5,301 nucleotides of DNA from Oligoflexia bacterium. Lineage in GTDB: Bacteria; Bdellovibrionota; Bdellovibrionia; Bdellovibrionales; UBA1609. Under the pieces are notes generated by a model, which had not been told where the DNA came from, did not search any database, and saw nothing but the letters and a program-made list of their open reading frames with translations. Below, one piece after another: positions 4,836 through 5,301 of the stretch. Every line of letters starts with the position of its first letter. The stretch's first letter is position 1. A program made the translations under genes and the position numbers. Location of the stretch: contig JAPPIY010000132.1 of assembly GCA_026914095.1 (NCBI GenBank), forward strand, positions 1 through 5,301, read 5' to 3'.

Positions 4836-5301
4836 TTAAAACTCTCTTTTTTCCATAATTAACAAAGCCAAACTCAAAACAAAACCAATCCACAAAAAAA
4901 GGTAGCCGGCCGAAGAGGCAAATTCTACAAATTTCAAACTGTCTTGATACACAACTTCTGACTTCCAATTCACTCTTTCTAAATTGGGAAGCAGATGTAG
5001 GAGTTGATAGAGGATAGCGTTTAATAAACCCGGCGCCTTTTCAATAAAATAAAAAAGAGAATCCAAAAAGTGGCCGATTATAAAAATAGATATACAATAA
5101 AATAAGACTAAAAAAGAATTCACAAAAGAAGAAAACAATATTACAAAAGCCAAAAGCAACAAACTTTCCAATAAAGAGCCTAAAAGAGCATAAAGAAGAA
5201 CAAGCTGAATAGGTATCTTTAAAAAGGCGAAAAATAAAATCAACAGAAAAGACAAAGCCATACCAGCTAAAAGCAACAAACCAGCCAAAGCCAGATAGCG
5301 G
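4836..5301 (-). CDS. ABC-2 type transporter permease, C-terminal part (5' end outside window)
   Basis: Integral membrane subunit of an ABC exporter; the missing N-terminal half lies beyond the right edge. The frame is open to the window end (reads RYLALAGLLLLAGM), so the TTG at 5288 is not a true start. About 155 residues are visible. Strongly hydrophobic segments, counted from that RYLAL, are near residues 3-27, 30-60 and 62-85; a polar loop follows with HLLPNLERVNWKSEVVY (about 99-115), then a last membrane segment near 128-150, and the end LLIMEKREF. The LLPNLERxNW...VVY loop and the terminal REF motif are typical of an ABC-2/NosY-like permease group whose ATPase is usually encoded just upstream. 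The gene converges on bioD. Substrate cannot be inferred. Permease assignment is good; subfamily is moderate. Confidence 0.75.
   Translation of the reverse strand, partial: RYLALAGLLLLAGMALSFLLILFFAFLKIPIQLVLLYALLGSLLESLLLLAFVILFSSFVNSFLVLFYCISIFIIGHFLDSLFYFIEKAPGLLNAILYQLLHLLPNLERVNWKSEVVYQDSLKFVEFASSAGYLFLWIGFVLSLALLIMEKREF

Noticed and set aside
4792..4850. AGAGTT...AACTCT inverted repeat followed by T's at the end of the permease gene
   Set aside because: The loop would be about 40 bases and the stem only six pairs; no convincing terminator for the minus-strand gene was found here.

Overview
AT-rich window, apparently from an alphaproteobacterium. The best taxonomic clue is the orphan adenine methyltransferase at 2701-3795. 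It is CcrM-like along its whole length, including the C-terminal extension, and CcrM (GANTC methylation) is the cell-cycle methylase of Alphaproteobacteria. High A+T, a decayed gene, a probably frameshifted restriction gene and long non-coding gaps fit a reduced, possibly host-associated lineage (Rickettsiales or Holosporales type). That last step is inference from composition and decay, not from a marker gene.

Layout. 1-674 (+) is the C-terminal end of a type III restriction endonuclease (Res) with its PD-(D/E)XK nuclease motif; a reading-frame break is likely near base 32. A good intrinsic terminator follows at 779-801. 802-1490 has no intact gene. It holds, on the minus strand (823-1146), the remains of a small winged-helix protein whose full 107-codon frame is restored by undoing two single-base indels and one Trp-to-TGA change, then a loosely supported extension, a 9-bp tandem duplication and a 17-bp inverted-repeat pair. 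1492-2598 (+) is an intact citrate/2-methylcitrate synthase of the PrpC-like short class with a strong ribosome binding site. 2701-3795 (+) is ccrM, and 3792-4436 (+) is bioD, overlapping ccrM by four bases (ATGA). 4437-4835 carries no recognisable gene apart from a doubtful 49-codon ORF. 4836-5301 (-) is the C-terminal part of an ABC-2 type transporter permease running off the right edge.

How the genes relate. The window joins unrelated functions: remains of a defence island, a carbon-metabolism gene, and a two-gene unit in which a cell-cycle methylase is probably co-transcribed with a biotin gene. The most interesting regulatory signal is an exact TTAA-N7-TTAA (CtrA-box pattern) just upstream of ccrM, which would preserve the CtrA-to-CcrM link known from Caulobacter. 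I found no CRISPR array, tRNA, rRNA or complete insertion sequence, and nothing that convincingly forms a new multi-gene system.
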